Origin: Intestinimonas butyriciproducens
Lineage (GTDB): Bacteria; Bacillota; Clostridia; Oscillospirales; Butyricicoccaceae
Length of the DNA: 64,000 nt
NCBI RefSeq assembly: GCF_016901775.1
Contig: NZ_JACJKW010000018.1
Location: 1 to 64,000, forward strand
Direction: 5' to 3'
The position numbers and the translations under genes are program-made. Shown piece after piece: positions 18,271 through 26,683 of the stretch (the stretch's first letter is position 1; every line of letters starts with the position of its first letter). Below the pieces are notes generated by a model. That model searched no databases. It was not told the DNA's origin and saw nothing but the letters and a program-made list of their open reading frames with translations.

Positions 18271-18299
18271 TTGTTTTCCCCGGTGATAAGTGGTAAAAT
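18271..18299 (+). promoter_or_regulatory. Promoter of the SLH-protease-MORN gene
   Basis: TTGTTT at 18271-18276, a 17-bp spacer and TAAAAT at 18294-18299, 40 bp upstream of the start codon. Confidence 0.6.
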
Positions 18300-18339
18300 A
18301 GTAACAGGAAAACACCCACGAAGAAAGTCAGGTGCGCCT

Positions 18340-20103
18340 ATGAAAAACAAAGGATTGATCGCCTTTTTCACCGCTTTATCCCTGGCAGCCACCCTTTCCC
18401 TGCCGGTTCTTGGGGCCGATGCCCCTTCCGACTGGGCCAAAGCCGAGGTGGAAAGCGCCATCTCCCAGGGCCTTGTGCCCCGTGAGATGCAAAGCAGCTA
18501 TCAGACCCCCATCACCCGGCAGGAGTTCTGCCGCCTGGCCGTGACCATGGTGGAAGTGGTGGAGGAAAAACCCATCGCCCAGGTGCTTTCCGACCAGGGC
18601 CTGGAACAAAAAGAAAACGCCTTTTCCGATACCCAGGACGATGACATCGAAAACGCCTGCGCCCTGGGCATTGTCAGCGGCTATGAGGACGGCACCTTCC
18701 GTCCCCAGGGCAGCATCAAGCGCCAGGAGGCGGCCAAGATGCTCTATGAGACCGGTAAGGTGCTGGGATACACCGGCTCCGGGGGCGCCCTCACTTTCGC
18801 CGACCGGGACGACATCGCCTCTTATGCGGTGACGGCGGTGAAGTTCGCCTCTTTCTCCGGCGTGATGAAGGGCGTGGAGGACGGCCGCTTCGATCCTCTG
18901 GGGCTTTACACCCGCCAGCAGGCCTACATCACCATGGACCGGCTTCTTTCGGTGCTGGAAGGGGAGAGCGGGGAGAAAGAGCTCACCGCCACCCAGATCT
19001 TCAGCCAATGCTCTCCGGCGGTGTGCTATGTGGAGGTCTATGACAGCCTGGGGCAGACCATCGGCACAGGCAGCGCCTTTGCCGTAGCGGAAGACGGCAA
19101 GCTGGTCACCAATTACCATGTGATCCAGGATGTATACGCCGCCCAGGTGAAATTCCCCGACGGCAAGACCTATCCGGTGGAAAGCGTGCTGGCCTATGAT
19201 GTGCAGCGGGATGTGGCCGTGCTGCGCATCGACGCCCAGGGCCTGACAGTCCTGCCTTTGGGCGATTCCGATGCCCTGGTCAGCGGCCAGACAGTCTACA
19301 CCATCGGCAGCCCCCAGGGGCTGGACAACACCATTGCCAACGGCATCGTCTCGGCCACCAACCGGGTGGTGGACGGTCAGAACTACATCCAGACCACCGC
19401 ACCCATTTCGCCGGGCAGCAGCGGCGGCGCGCTGGTGGACGGTTTCGGCCGGTGCGTGGGCGTCACCAGCGGCACCCTCAGCGGCCAGAACCTGAACTTT
19501 GCCGTGCCCATCAACGATGTGAAAGCATATCTGGAAATCAATCAGCCCATCACCCTGGAAGAGCTGGCCCAGAAAAGCAGCCAGGTCACCGGCCTGCAAG
19601 TGACTCTGCTGGGGAAGAAGGCCACCTACACCGGCCAGGTGCTGGGCGGGGCCACCCCCCACGGAGAAGGCCGGGCCGAATGGTCCGACGGCAGCTATTA
19701 TGAAGGCTCTTTCCAGTATGGAGCCCCCTGGGGCCAGGGGACTTATTACAAAAGCCAGGACCAGAGTCTGTATACCGGCGATTTCTATGCCGGGTTCGCC
19801 CAGGGAGAGGGCGTGCTGAAATACGGCAACGGCGACCGGTATGAAGGGCAGTTTGCCGGCGGACAGATGCACGGCAAAGGCACCTACACCTTCAAAAGCG
19901 GCGACCAGTATGTGGGTCAGCTGGCTTTCGGTACCTTCCAGGGGGAGGGGACCTACACCTACGCCACCGGGGAGAAATACATCGGACAGTTTGAAAACAA
20001 CAAGTTCCACGGCTATGGCCGCTTCTATGGCACCACCGGCCTGCTGGAACGGGAGGGCTATTGGGAAAATGGCTCCTTCAAGGGGGGAACCCAGGCCGCC
20101 TGA
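18340..20103 (+). CDS. Secreted SLH - trypsin-like serine protease - MORN repeat protein
   Basis: 587 residues in four parts. Residues 1-27 are a signal peptide ending at VLGA-DA. Three S-layer-homology repeats (about 28-205) should bind cell-wall polymers. An HtrA-like protease domain (about 215-410) has His in LVTNYHVI, Asp in DVQRDVAVL and Ser in PISPGSSGGAL, so the triad looks complete; no PDZ domain follows. Instead there are about six MORN repeats from 430 to the end (HGEGRAEWSDGSYYEG, GEGVLKYGNGDRYEG, HGKGTYTFKSGDQYVG). ATG 18340 was chosen because it starts the signal peptide. Wall-attached proteolysis is inferred; the MORN role is unknown. Confidence 0.88.
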   Translation: MKNKGLIAFFTALSLAATLSLPVLGADAPSDWAKAEVESAISQGLVPREMQSSYQTPITRQEFCRLAVTMVEVVEEKPIAQVLSDQGLEQKENAFSDTQDDDIENACALGIVSGYEDGTFRPQGSIKRQEAAKMLYETGKVLGYTGSGGALTFADRDDIASYAVTAVKFASFSGVMKGVEDGRFDPLGLYTRQQAYITMDRLLSVLEGESGEKELTATQIFSQCSPAVCYVEVYDSLGQTIGTGSAFAVAEDGKLVTNYHVIQDVYAAQVKFPDGKTYPVESVLAYDVQRDVAVLRIDAQGLTVLPLGDSDALVSGQTVYTIGSPQGLDNTIANGIVSATNRVVDGQNYIQTTAPISPGSSGGALVDGFGRCVGVTSGTLSGQNLNFAVPINDVKAYLEINQPITLEELAQKSSQVTGLQVTLLGKKATYTGQVLGGATPHGEGRAEWSDGSYYEGSFQYGAPWGQGTYYKSQDQSLYTGDFYAGFAQGEGVLKYGNGDRYEGQFAGGQMHGKGTYTFKSGDQYVGQLAFGTFQGEGTYTYATGEKYIGQFENNKFHGYGRFYGTTGLLEREGYWENGSFKGGTQAA

Positions 20104-20114
20104 CCCAGGGCTTT

Positions 20115-20654
20115 TCAGAGCCGGGGCCGTTCCTCCCTTGTGATGCGGAAGAGGATGTGCTCTGTGTCCCGGAGCTTTTCCCCGTAGTGTACCTTTTTCC
20201 AGGGAGTCATTCCCACTCTACGGGCCACATTCTGGGAGGGCCGGTTGTCGTGCTTGATGATGCTGTACAGGGCCGGGGCCGCAAGAACATCAAAGCCATA
20301 GTCCCTCGAGGCCCGGGCCGCTTCGGTGGCATAGCCCCGGCGCCAGTGGCGGCGCTCAAACAGATAGCCGATCTCCCAAAAGGACAGCCCGTCCACCTCC
20401 TGGGGCACAAGGCCGCATTGGCCGATGACTTCCCCATTTTCCAAAAGCTCCGCCGCCCACAGCCCCACCCCGAAGCGGGCATAACGGCGGATGTTTTTTT
20501 CGATCCACACCTGGATGTCCGGCAGGGAAAAGGTGCGTTCATAGGCCACCATGGCCACAGGGTCGCCCATGGTGCGCAGAAGGGCCGGGGCGTCCTCCGG
20601 GGTGAGGGGGCGCAGCCGGAGACGGGGCGTGACGAGAGAAAAATCGGGGAACAT
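20115..20654 (-). CDS. GNAT acetyltransferase, RimJ/RimL type
   Basis: 179 residues. The N-terminus LVTPRLRLRPLTPEDAPAL is typical of the RimJ/RimL/Acetyltransf_3 group, with WEIGYLFERRHWRRGYATEAARA carrying the acetyl-CoA loop and SIIKHDNRPSQNVARRVGM near 140. It would transfer acetyl from acetyl-CoA to a protein N-terminus or small amine; the substrate is unknown. It is divergent from the XRE-cupin gene and converges on the MORN protein gene, leaving only 11 bp between stops. Confidence 0.88.
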   Translation of the reverse strand: MFPDFSLVTPRLRLRPLTPEDAPALLRTMGDPVAMVAYERTFSLPDIQVWIEKNIRRYARFGVGLWAAELLENGEVIGQCGLVPQEVDGLSFWEIGYLFERRHWRRGYATEAARASRDYGFDVLAAPALYSIIKHDNRPSQNVARRVGMTPWKKVHYGEKLRDTEHILFRITREERPRL

Positions 20655-20677
20655 CCAAAAGACCTCTTTTCCGCCGG

Positions 20678-20706
20678 TTGATTTTATTCCGGCAATGGTT
20701 TATCCT
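20678..20706 (+). promoter_or_regulatory. Promoter of the XRE-cupin regulator
   Basis: TTGATT at 20678-20683 and TATCCT at 20701-20706 with a 17-bp spacer. Confidence 0.55.
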
Positions 20707-20779
20707 AGTAAGAAGGGAATACCCTGCTTTTTATGATGGACAATAGGAGAAATTTTGTCAAAGGGAAGACGGATACGAT

Positions 20780-21328
20780 ATGAATATTGATTTTGGTGCG
20801 AAATTCAAGAAATGCCGCAAGGACAAAGGATTGAGCATTGCCATGCTGGCCGAAAAGGCCGGGGTCAGCCCCGGTATGATCAGCCAGATCGAGCGGAATA
20901 CCACAGTGCCTTCCATTTATGTGTTCTGGAAACTGTGCAATGCTTTGGGGGAGAGCGTAGCCTCCTTCTTTGAAGAGGATAAGCAGAAGAACAAGGTGAC
21001 CCTGGTGCGGGCCGGGGAGCATCGGACGGTGTCCGGCGCCGGAAACGAGTACGCCCTGCTCACCCCCGATCCCGACCGGCGGATCGAAATGTACAAGGTG
21101 GTGTTCCACCGCCAGCCCGACCAGAAGCCGGTGCTGGCTTCTCACGAGGGCGCCGAGTGCGGGTATATCATCTCCGGCACTCTGCGGGTGATCACCGAGG
21201 AGAAGGAGTATGTGCTCCGCCCCGGCGACAGTATTTATTTTGAAAGCACCATTCTCCATTATCTCCAGAATGCCGGGGATGAGGAAGAGTGTGTGGCCGT
21301 CTGGGGCGAAGTTCCCTTCACCTGGTAG
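20780..21328 (+). CDS. XRE-family regulator with C-terminal cupin domain
   Basis: 182 residues. A helix-turn-helix of the XRE class fills 6-62 (LSIAMLAEKAGVSPGMISQIERN), and a cupin_2 barrel fills about 105-178 (SHEGAECGYIISGTLRVITEEKEYVLRPGDSIYFEST). Such proteins sense a small ligand in the cupin and control amino-acid, polyamine or sugar genes, often nearby. The following genes are alr and a Nudix hydrolase, but a repeat island separates them. The G of the TAG stop is the first base of the hairpin GTGGCGAGCCGCCAC. Confidence 0.9.
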   Translation: MNIDFGAKFKKCRKDKGLSIAMLAEKAGVSPGMISQIERNTTVPSIYVFWKLCNALGESVASFFEEDKQKNKVTLVRAGEHRTVSGAGNEYALLTPDPDRRIEMYKVVFHRQPDQKPVLASHEGAECGYIISGTLRVITEEKEYVLRPGDSIYFESTILHYLQNAGDEEECVAVWGEVPFTW

Positions 21329-21940
21329 TGGCGAGCCGCCACGGCCATACTGCGCTGCCGCGCCCGGTAACAGAACGAAGGCTGGTTGCATGATTGGGTG
21401 CGGGAGCACCCCTTGACTGCCCAGGCACTGGGCCGCTGCCGCGCTGGGCAACAGAACGAAGGTTGGTTGTGTCCACCCGGGCAAAGAGAGGAACGGGTCC
21501 AGCGTCACGCTGGTCCGGTGTCCGGACGGCGGCGTGGCGCCGCACCCAAAACTCGCTGAAGGCTGTATGCGTTGCGAGCCTTGTTGCTCCGGCGCTGGCG
21601 GGCCAACGCCGGTAGGGGCCGGGGTGCAATCCTGGCAGCGTGCCGCAGAAAAGGTTGGTTGTATTCACTTGGCACCGGCGGGGGCTCCGCCTGGGGCGCG
21701 AAAAAGGTCGGGGAAAAACCTAGTTTTTCCCCGAGGGCCAGCGGCGGCGTCAGCTTCCGATAGGATCGTTATTTCGGTCTTGCGCCGAAATAACACGCCG
21801 CGGGTGGCCCAGGAGGGGCCCAGCGGCTTTCGCCGCTGGGAAGTCCGGTGTCCGGACAGCCATATTTTCTTTGCCTGTGTGCGTTGTTTTTGCCCAGGCA
21901 AAGAGAGGAACGGGTCCAGCGTCACGCTGGCCCTTGTGAG
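21326..21940. repeat. Hairpin-repeat island 3 (XRE-cupin - alr gap)
   Basis: About 610 bp without a credible gene. Modules in order include GTGGCGAGCCGCCAC (21328-21342), GCGCTGCCGCGC, GCCCAGGCACTGGGC, CAGCGTCACGCTG next to GTCCGGTGTCCGGAC, a CCGGCG-armed long stem (21589-21612), a TCGGGGAAAAA/TTTTTCCCCGA stem near 21705-21735, GTTATTTCGG/CCGAAATAAC at 21768-21794, and a last CCAGCGTCACGCTGG at 21916-21930 just before the alr ribosome binding site. Confidence 0.88.
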
Positions 21941-21948
21941 GTGATTTT

Positions 21949-23076
21949 TTGAATTTAGAGCATTATAACTCCTATTTGGAGGTGGACTTGGGCAAGATAC
22001 GCCGGAATGTGGAGCGCATCCAGCGTCACATCGGCCCGGGGCGCGGCATGATCCCGGTGGTCAAGGGCAACGCCTATGGCCTGGGTACCGTGGAAGTGGC
22101 CCGGCTGATGCACGATATGGGGATGGGCCTTTTAGCCAACGCCCATATTGCCGAATCCATCCAGATCCGCAAGGCCGGCATCCCGGTGGATCTGATGATT
22201 CTGGGGGCGTTGCCGCCCCATGCCGTTCCCTATGCCGCCCAATACGGCCTTCAGATGACGGTGTTCAACAAAGAAGGGGTGGACCTGTTCAGCCGGGCCT
22301 GCCGGGATGCCGGTCATACCGGCCAGGTACATATCAAGATCGAAACCGGCCTGGGACGCATCGGCGTCAAGCCCGGCGCCGATCTGGAAAAATTGCTGGA
22401 TCATATCGCCCAGGCAGGAAACCTGGAGGTGGTGGGGGTCTTTACCCATTATGCCACCGCCGGACAGCGGGGGAGCGAATATGCCAAAGAGCAGTTCGCC
22501 CTCTTCCAGAAGGGACTTTCCCAGGTGCAGGCCCGGGGCATCCAGCCCCAGTATATCCACACCGCCAACACCGGCGCCACCATCTGGTTTGAAGAGAGCT
22601 ACTGCACCCATGTGCGCTGCGGCAGCCTGTACCTGGGTTACAGCAATATCAAAAACCACGAAAACCCCCTGGGGGTGGAGGAACCGGCCACCTGGCGGGC
22701 CTTTATCACCAACATCAAGGATCTGGAGCCGGGGGAGAGCGTGGGCTATAACCGGCACTTTATCGCAAAAGAAAAAACCACCGTGGCCACGGTGGATGTG
22801 GGGTATAGCGCCGGCCTCAACCGCAATCTGGCCATGACCTATGGCCCGGTGCTGGTGCATGGACACCGGACCCGGTACCTGGGTGTGTGCATGGATCAGT
22901 GTTTTGTGGACATCACCGGCATCCCCTGCCAGCTCTATGATGAAGTCACTCTGCTGGGATGGGATGAGGGGCAGCTGCTTTCTCTGTTCCAGCTGGCCGA
23001 CCATGTGCAGCAGAACGTGCACAGTCTGCTGGCTTCCATCAACCCCAATATCGTGCTGCGGGTCTACCGCAGATAA
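21949..23076 (+). CDS. alr: Alanine racemase
   Basis: 375 residues. PLP-dependent interconversion of L- and D-alanine for peptidoglycan. The PLP lysine is in VVKGNAYGLG near residue 39, and the C-terminal catalytic domain has GYSAGLNRNL and VLVHGHRTRYLGVCMDQCFVDITGI. The start is TTG 21949, 7 nt after GTGAGGTG; no promoter is obvious in the 18 bp left between the last repeat hairpin and the start. Some residues differ from classical Alr (a Ser-Ala replaces the usual DG in GYxDG), so a relaxed amino-acid racemase is an alternative. Confidence 0.85.
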   Translation: MNLEHYNSYLEVDLGKIRRNVERIQRHIGPGRGMIPVVKGNAYGLGTVEVARLMHDMGMGLLANAHIAESIQIRKAGIPVDLMILGALPPHAVPYAAQYGLQMTVFNKEGVDLFSRACRDAGHTGQVHIKIETGLGRIGVKPGADLEKLLDHIAQAGNLEVVGVFTHYATAGQRGSEYAKEQFALFQKGLSQVQARGIQPQYIHTANTGATIWFEESYCTHVRCGSLYLGYSNIKNHENPLGVEEPATWRAFITNIKDLEPGESVGYNRHFIAKEKTTVATVDVGYSAGLNRNLAMTYGPVLVHGHRTRYLGVCMDQCFVDITGIPCQLYDEVTLLGWDEGQLLSLFQLADHVQQNVHSLLASINPNIVLRVYRR

Positions 23077-23139
23077 GGAAGGGCAGCCTCCGGCCGGTGG
23101 GTCGGGGGCGGTTTTTTTGAAAAAAAGGAGGGCCTTGCC

Positions 23140-23625
23140 ATGAAAAATACCACCCTTTGCTATGTGGAGCAGGAGGGGAAATACCTGATGCTGCTGCGGA
23201 ACAAAAAGAAGCAGGATGAAAACGCCGGCAAGTGGATCGGGGTAGGGGGGAAGTTCGAGGAAGGGGAAAGCCCCCAGGACTGTCTGCTGCGGGAGGTGCA
23301 GGAGGAGACCGGCCTGCGCCTGACCCAGTACCGGTTCCGGGGCATTGTGACCTTTGTCTCCGACCGGTATGAAACCGAGTATATGCATCTGTTCACCGCC
23401 CATGGCTTTGAGGGTGAGCTGACTGCCTGCGACGAAGGGGAACTCAAGTGGGTGGAAAAGGACAAGGTGCTCTCCCTGCCTTTGTGGGAAGGGGACAGGG
23501 AGTTTCTCCGGCTGCTTCGGGAGGATGCCCCCTTCTTTTCCCTCAAGCTGGTCTATCAGGGGGACAAGCTGGTGAGCAGTGTATTGACCCAGTGCCTGGG
23601 CTCCCATACTGCGCTCCCGCGCTAG
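23140..23625 (+). CDS. Nudix hydrolase, MutT/8-oxo-dGTPase type
   Basis: 161 residues. The Nudix box reads GGKFEEGESPQDCLLREVQEETGL (split here at residues 37-60), and the fold resembles MTH1-like NTP pyrophosphatases (TLCYVEQEGKYLMLLRNKK, WIGVGGK). It probably removes oxidised nucleotides. ATG 23140 follows AAAGGAGGG. The last dozen residues (LTQCLGSHTALPR) are read from repeat modules GCCCAGTGCCTGGGC-like and GCGCTCCCGCGC, and the stop is a TAG within the repeat, so the native end has been replaced. Confidence 0.9.
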   Translation: MKNTTLCYVEQEGKYLMLLRNKKKQDENAGKWIGVGGKFEEGESPQDCLLREVQEETGLRLTQYRFRGIVTFVSDRYETEYMHLFTAHGFEGELTACDEGELKWVEKDKVLSLPLWEGDREFLRLLREDAPFFSLKLVYQGDKLVSSVLTQCLGSHTALPR

Positions 23626-23800
23626 GCAATAAAACGGAGAGAAAGGCAAAAAAACTCCCCCAATGGGGGAGTTTTTCTTTTTATGCAGTTGGCCAGGACT
23701 GCATGATAGCCCCTTCCAGGGATGGCTCGCCAGCCCTGGACCGCTCAGGCTCATAGCGCATACAGCCTTCAGCGAGTTTTGGCTGTCCGGACACCGGACA
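23585..23800. repeat. Hairpin-repeat island 4 with embedded terminator
   Basis: It encodes the tails of both flanking convergent genes. It contains a CCCAGTGCCTGGG hairpin, GCGCTCCCGCGC, a terminator hairpin, a CCAGGG-armed long stem (23716-23739) and GTCCGGACACCGGAC. Confidence 0.85.
23648..23681 (+). terminator. Bidirectional Rho-independent terminator
   Basis: An A-run, the stem ACTCCCCC/GGGGGAGT with loop AAT, and a T-run. It lies between convergent genes and can serve both strands. Confidence 0.85.
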
Positions 23801-24650
23801 CAGTAAATTCCTGGATTCCCATATAACCGGGGGCGATGGCGTATTTGGGGAACACGATGACCACCTGGCCCTGGTCGTTGAGATAGAAGGGCTGATCCGG
23901 CTCAATGGTCCGGAAGGCAAACTCATCGTCAAACTCGTCCTCGTTGTCCAGGGAATAATACATGGCTCCCGGGTCCTGGGCCAGCTTTTTGGCCATGCCT
24001 TCTTTCACCGCCTGGTTGCACAGGTCGATGTAATCCGGCCCCAGAAGCCCTTCCAGGGTGAGATCTTCCCCGGTTTTCAGATCGACGTTATAAAAATACT
24101 GCTGGGTGTAGGCGTTGGCCCCGGTGATGGTGGAATTGAGCACAAAGGACACCACTTCCGGGGTGGTGTAGTGGATCTGATAGTCGATCTCCACCTTCAT
24201 TTTCCAGAAATCCGGGTCTCCCGGCTGCTTGGTAGCGTTGTAGGCCGTGAGATATTCCTCCGCCATGCGGGTGGCTTCCTCTTCCAGCTCATCGATCTTG
24301 TCGGCAATGCGCTGGTTGATCTCCTTGTCCAGCTGGCTTTCGCCGGTGCCGCGGATGGCAGGCACCCGCACCTGGATATCCTTGGCTTCGTCCACCTCAT
24401 GGCTTTCCCGGAAGGTGAAAAACTGGGCCACATCCCCCAGAAAAGGCACTTCATACAAGCTGGCGGCCCAGGCCGGGGACAGGTTGACCGACAGGGCAAA
24501 CAGCGCAGCACAGGCGGCGCAGGCCGTCAGGGTCCGGGCCGCAAAACGAATGGGCCGCCTGGGGGGCCGCAGGGCCTTCTGCACCCTTTTTTCCAGCTCC
24601 GGGGGCACAGGAATGCTCTCATGGAGTTTTTTCAGTTCATGGGGCGTCAT
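23769..24650 (-). CDS. RsiV-like anti-sigma factor (DUF3298 family)
   Basis: 293 residues. A cytoplasmic sigma-binding N-terminus (PHELKKLHESIPVPPELEKRVQKAL) precedes one membrane segment at about 37-62; the outer part resembles the DUF4163/DUF3298 ectodomain of RsiV (NQRIADKIDELEEEA, TPEVVSFVLNSTITGANAYTQQYFYNVDLKTG, FPKYAIAPGYMGIQEF). In Bacillus RsiV this domain binds lysozyme and is then cleaved to free SigV. It overlaps the sigma gene by 14 bp. The last ten residues (VSGVRTAKTR) and the TGA stop come from the neighbouring hairpin repeat. Confidence 0.83.
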   Translation of the reverse strand: MTPHELKKLHESIPVPPELEKRVQKALRPPRRPIRFAARTLTACAACAALFALSVNLSPAWAASLYEVPFLGDVAQFFTFRESHEVDEAKDIQVRVPAIRGTGESQLDKEINQRIADKIDELEEEATRMAEEYLTAYNATKQPGDPDFWKMKVEIDYQIHYTTPEVVSFVLNSTITGANAYTQQYFYNVDLKTGEDLTLEGLLGPDYIDLCNQAVKEGMAKKLAQDPGAMYYSLDNEDEFDDEFAFRTIEPDQPFYLNDQGQVVIVFPKYAIAPGYMGIQEFTVSGVRTAKTR

Positions 24651-25149
24651 TGGCTTCCTCCTCCAGATGCAGGCGAAGACGGCCCAAAGCCGCCTTCAGC
24701 CGGGATTTCACCGTGTTGATATTGGTATCGGTGACCTGAGCGATCTCGGAAAATTTCATGTCGGAAAAAAAGCGCAGCATGACCACCGTTTTCAGCTGGG
24801 GCTCCAGCCGGTCGATGGCGTCGTGCAAGTCCATCTGCTGGGCGGTATCCGGGGGCAGAAGGGCGGGCAATTCCTCCAGCGCCTGTTGCAGCGGCAAAAG
24901 CTCCCGTTTGTTTTTTCGCAGATAAGTCAGGCTCTCATTGACCAGAATCCGGTAAAACCAGGTCTTCATATATTCCGGCTGGCGCAGAGAGGGCAGGGCT
25001 CGTAAGGCCTTTTCCAAGGCCTCCTGTACCACATCCATCGCACCGTCCTGGTCATGGGTATAGCGAAAGGCCAGACGGTAAAATTCCTGTTGACGCTGGG
25101 TGACAAACTGGATAAATTCGTCCCGCAGCCCTTGATCCTTCTTTCTCAT
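24637..25149 (-). CDS. ECF-type RNA polymerase sigma factor (SigV-like)
   Basis: 170 residues, the size of ECF sigma factors. Region 2 is visible in QREFYRLAFRYTHDQDGAMDVVQEALEKAL-type sequence (residues about 17-47) and region 4 in FFSDMKFSEIAQVTDTNINTVKSRLKAALGRLR (about 130-162). The frame is open upstream, but ATG 25149 has GAGGG 6 nt before it and fits the family. Overlap with the RsiV-like gene indicates a regulator/anti-regulator pair. Confidence 0.9.
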   Translation of the reverse strand: MRKKDQGLRDEFIQFVTQRQQEFYRLAFRYTHDQDGAMDVVQEALEKALRALPSLRQPEYMKTWFYRILVNESLTYLRKNKRELLPLQQALEELPALLPPDTAQQMDLHDAIDRLEPQLKTVVMLRFFSDMKFSEIAQVTDTNINTVKSRLKAALGRLRLHLEEEANDAP

Positions 25150-25178
25150 GGTGTGCCCTCGCCGGGGTGAAAGGGGGG

Positions 25179-25676
25179 TTAGCCCATGGCCTCTTCCATG
25201 ATCTCCAGGGCTTTGTCGCTGTCCGAAGAGACGCACAGCGCTACCGTCTGCCCCTTGGCATACAATGCGGCGTCCTCGATCTTGGGCACTTCGGTGGGGA
25301 CATAGTTCTGAAAATCCTCTTTCAGCCTGTTCAGATGGTTTTCTTTCAGCACTGTGCGGATTTCCTGGGCGCCTTTTTCATCGCCGGTCTGGAGCACCAC
25401 CACTTCCTCTGCGGTGGCCCCGGTGCCCAGGTAAATGGCGCAGTCATTTACCTTGCTTTCATAGCTTTCCAGCCCCAGCACCGTGAGAGCGGCGTCCTTG
25501 TCGGTCTCCTCCAGCTTATCCTGGAAGGAGATGCCCTCCAGAAGCTGGCTGGCAAGCTTTGAGGGGTCGGGGTTTTTGGCTTCTGCTTCTTTCTTCTGGC
25601 AGCCGCCCAGGCACAGGGCGGGCAGAAGGCAAAGGGCGAAAACCGCCCGGGATTTTATCTTGAACATGGGTTTCAT
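25179..25676 (-). CDS. Lipoprotein of the DUF4358 type
   Basis: 165 residues. A signal peptide ending in the lipobox LCLGGC (Cys near residue 25) is followed by a domain resembling DUF4358 (KLASQLLEGISFQDKLEE, YLGTGATAEEVVVLQTGD, GQTVALCVSSDSDKALEIM). Its ATG overlaps the stop of the SGNH gene by one base (TAATG), so the two are co-translated. In Clostridia DUF4358 proteins often sit beside SGNH and MBOAT acyl-transfer genes; the function is not known. Confidence 0.8.
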   Translation of the reverse strand: MKPMFKIKSRAVFALCLLPALCLGGCQKKEAEAKNPDPSKLASQLLEGISFQDKLEETDKDAALTVLGLESYESKVNDCAIYLGTGATAEEVVVLQTGDEKGAQEIRTVLKENHLNRLKEDFQNYVPTEVPKIEDAALYAKGQTVALCVSSDSDKALEIMEEAMG

Positions 25677-26581
25677 TACCTCCCCCAGATATGGGTGTTC
25701 ACATAGGAAAACCAAATGCCATAGGCCTCCTTGGTGATATGGATGCCGTCGGAAGAATACTCAGCGGGCAGAGCGCCTTGTTCATCGCAAAGGGCGCTGT
25801 GGGCGTCCAGGAACAGAGCGTGCTTTTCGGCGCACATCTGCCGGATCAGCTCATTGAAATGCTGGAGCCTGGGAATGTTGAAAGTGGAATCCTTCTGGGA
25901 ACGCTCGGCGGTCACCGGCAGAATGCTCTGCACATAGATGGTGGCCGAGGGCTGCATGGCCCACAGCCGGTCGATGAGAGCACTGTACCGGGTGATAAAC
26001 TGCTTTTCGCTGCCAAAGCCCAGCTCATTCATGCCGAACATCAGATAGATCCGGTCAAACTGCCGGCTCCCAAGGGCCTGCTCCACCGAGATGCGGCCCG
26101 AGCCGGAAACCACCACCGGTTCGGTGAGGGCATTGGTTACCGTCAGGCCGTTTTTGGCATAGACCGTGGCGCCGGGGATGATGCCGTAGCGGGCGATGCC
26201 GTCGGTGATGGAGTTGCCGATGAACAGACTGTTCTGAAAGTCCCCTTCGGCTCCCGGGGCGCTTTCAGGCACCGGCTGGGAATAGTCATAAGGGGTCTCC
26301 GGCGGGGGAGAGGGTTCTTCCTCCTGGGGGATCTCCTGCTGGAAGGTGTCGGTTTGTTCCCCGTCTTCCGGGGAGACTTCTTTTTCTTGGGTATTTTCTT
26401 CGCCGTCCGGGGATGGTTCCTCCGGTTCGGTGGTGGTGTCCGGGGCATCGGGCACCGAATGGACAGGAAGGCGGACGATGGCGGAAACAAGGCTCACCCC
26501 GCCCAGGCACAAAAGCAGCGCCACTGCTGCCAGCAAAGCCCGGCGCCGGCGGCGACGGCGAGCGCGTAAGGTTTTTTTCAT
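25676..26581 (-). CDS. Membrane-anchored SGNH/GDSL hydrolase
   Basis: 301 residues. An Arg-rich cytoplasmic start (KKTLRARRRRRRR), one membrane segment at about 15-37, an acidic Pro/Glu/Thr-rich stalk to about 105, then an SGNH domain: block I SLFIGNSITDGIARYG with the catalytic Ser, GMNELG with the block III Asn, and DGIHITKEAY with the Asp-His pair. It would (de)acylate a cell-surface polymer. ATG 26581 was preferred to an ATG 15 bp upstream because GGAG lies 9 nt before it. It heads a minus-strand operon with the lipoprotein and sigma/anti-sigma genes. Confidence 0.87.
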   Translation of the reverse strand: MKKTLRARRRRRRRALLAAVALLLCLGGVSLVSAIVRLPVHSVPDAPDTTTEPEEPSPDGEENTQEKEVSPEDGEQTDTFQQEIPQEEEPSPPPETPYDYSQPVPESAPGAEGDFQNSLFIGNSITDGIARYGIIPGATVYAKNGLTVTNALTEPVVVSGSGRISVEQALGSRQFDRIYLMFGMNELGFGSEKQFITRYSALIDRLWAMQPSATIYVQSILPVTAERSQKDSTFNIPRLQHFNELIRQMCAEKHALFLDAHSALCDEQGALPAEYSSDGIHITKEAYGIWFSYVNTHIWGR

Positions 26582-26631
26582 AGCATGTATCTCCAAAACC
26601 GTTGTGGCTGTCTCTTTCTGATTGATTAGAC

Positions 26632-26672
26632 GGACACCGGGGACAAAAAGTTTGCCCCCGGTGAAAAAAAGA
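26632..26672. other. Inverted repeat between SGNH and flavin oxidoreductase genes
   Basis: CACCGGGG and CCCCGGTG arms flank an A/T-rich loop (about 26635-26663). On the minus strand the T-run lies before rather than after the stem, so it is not a clear terminator; it separates two minus-strand genes. Confidence 0.35.
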
Positions 26673-26683
26673 GGGAAATTTTT

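Noticed and set aside
21534-21944. Open frames inside repeat islands, also at 29250-29666, 60843-61340 and 63515-63909
   Set aside because: They translate palindromic repeats, lack ribosome binding sites, and the same peptides recur in several frames and islands.
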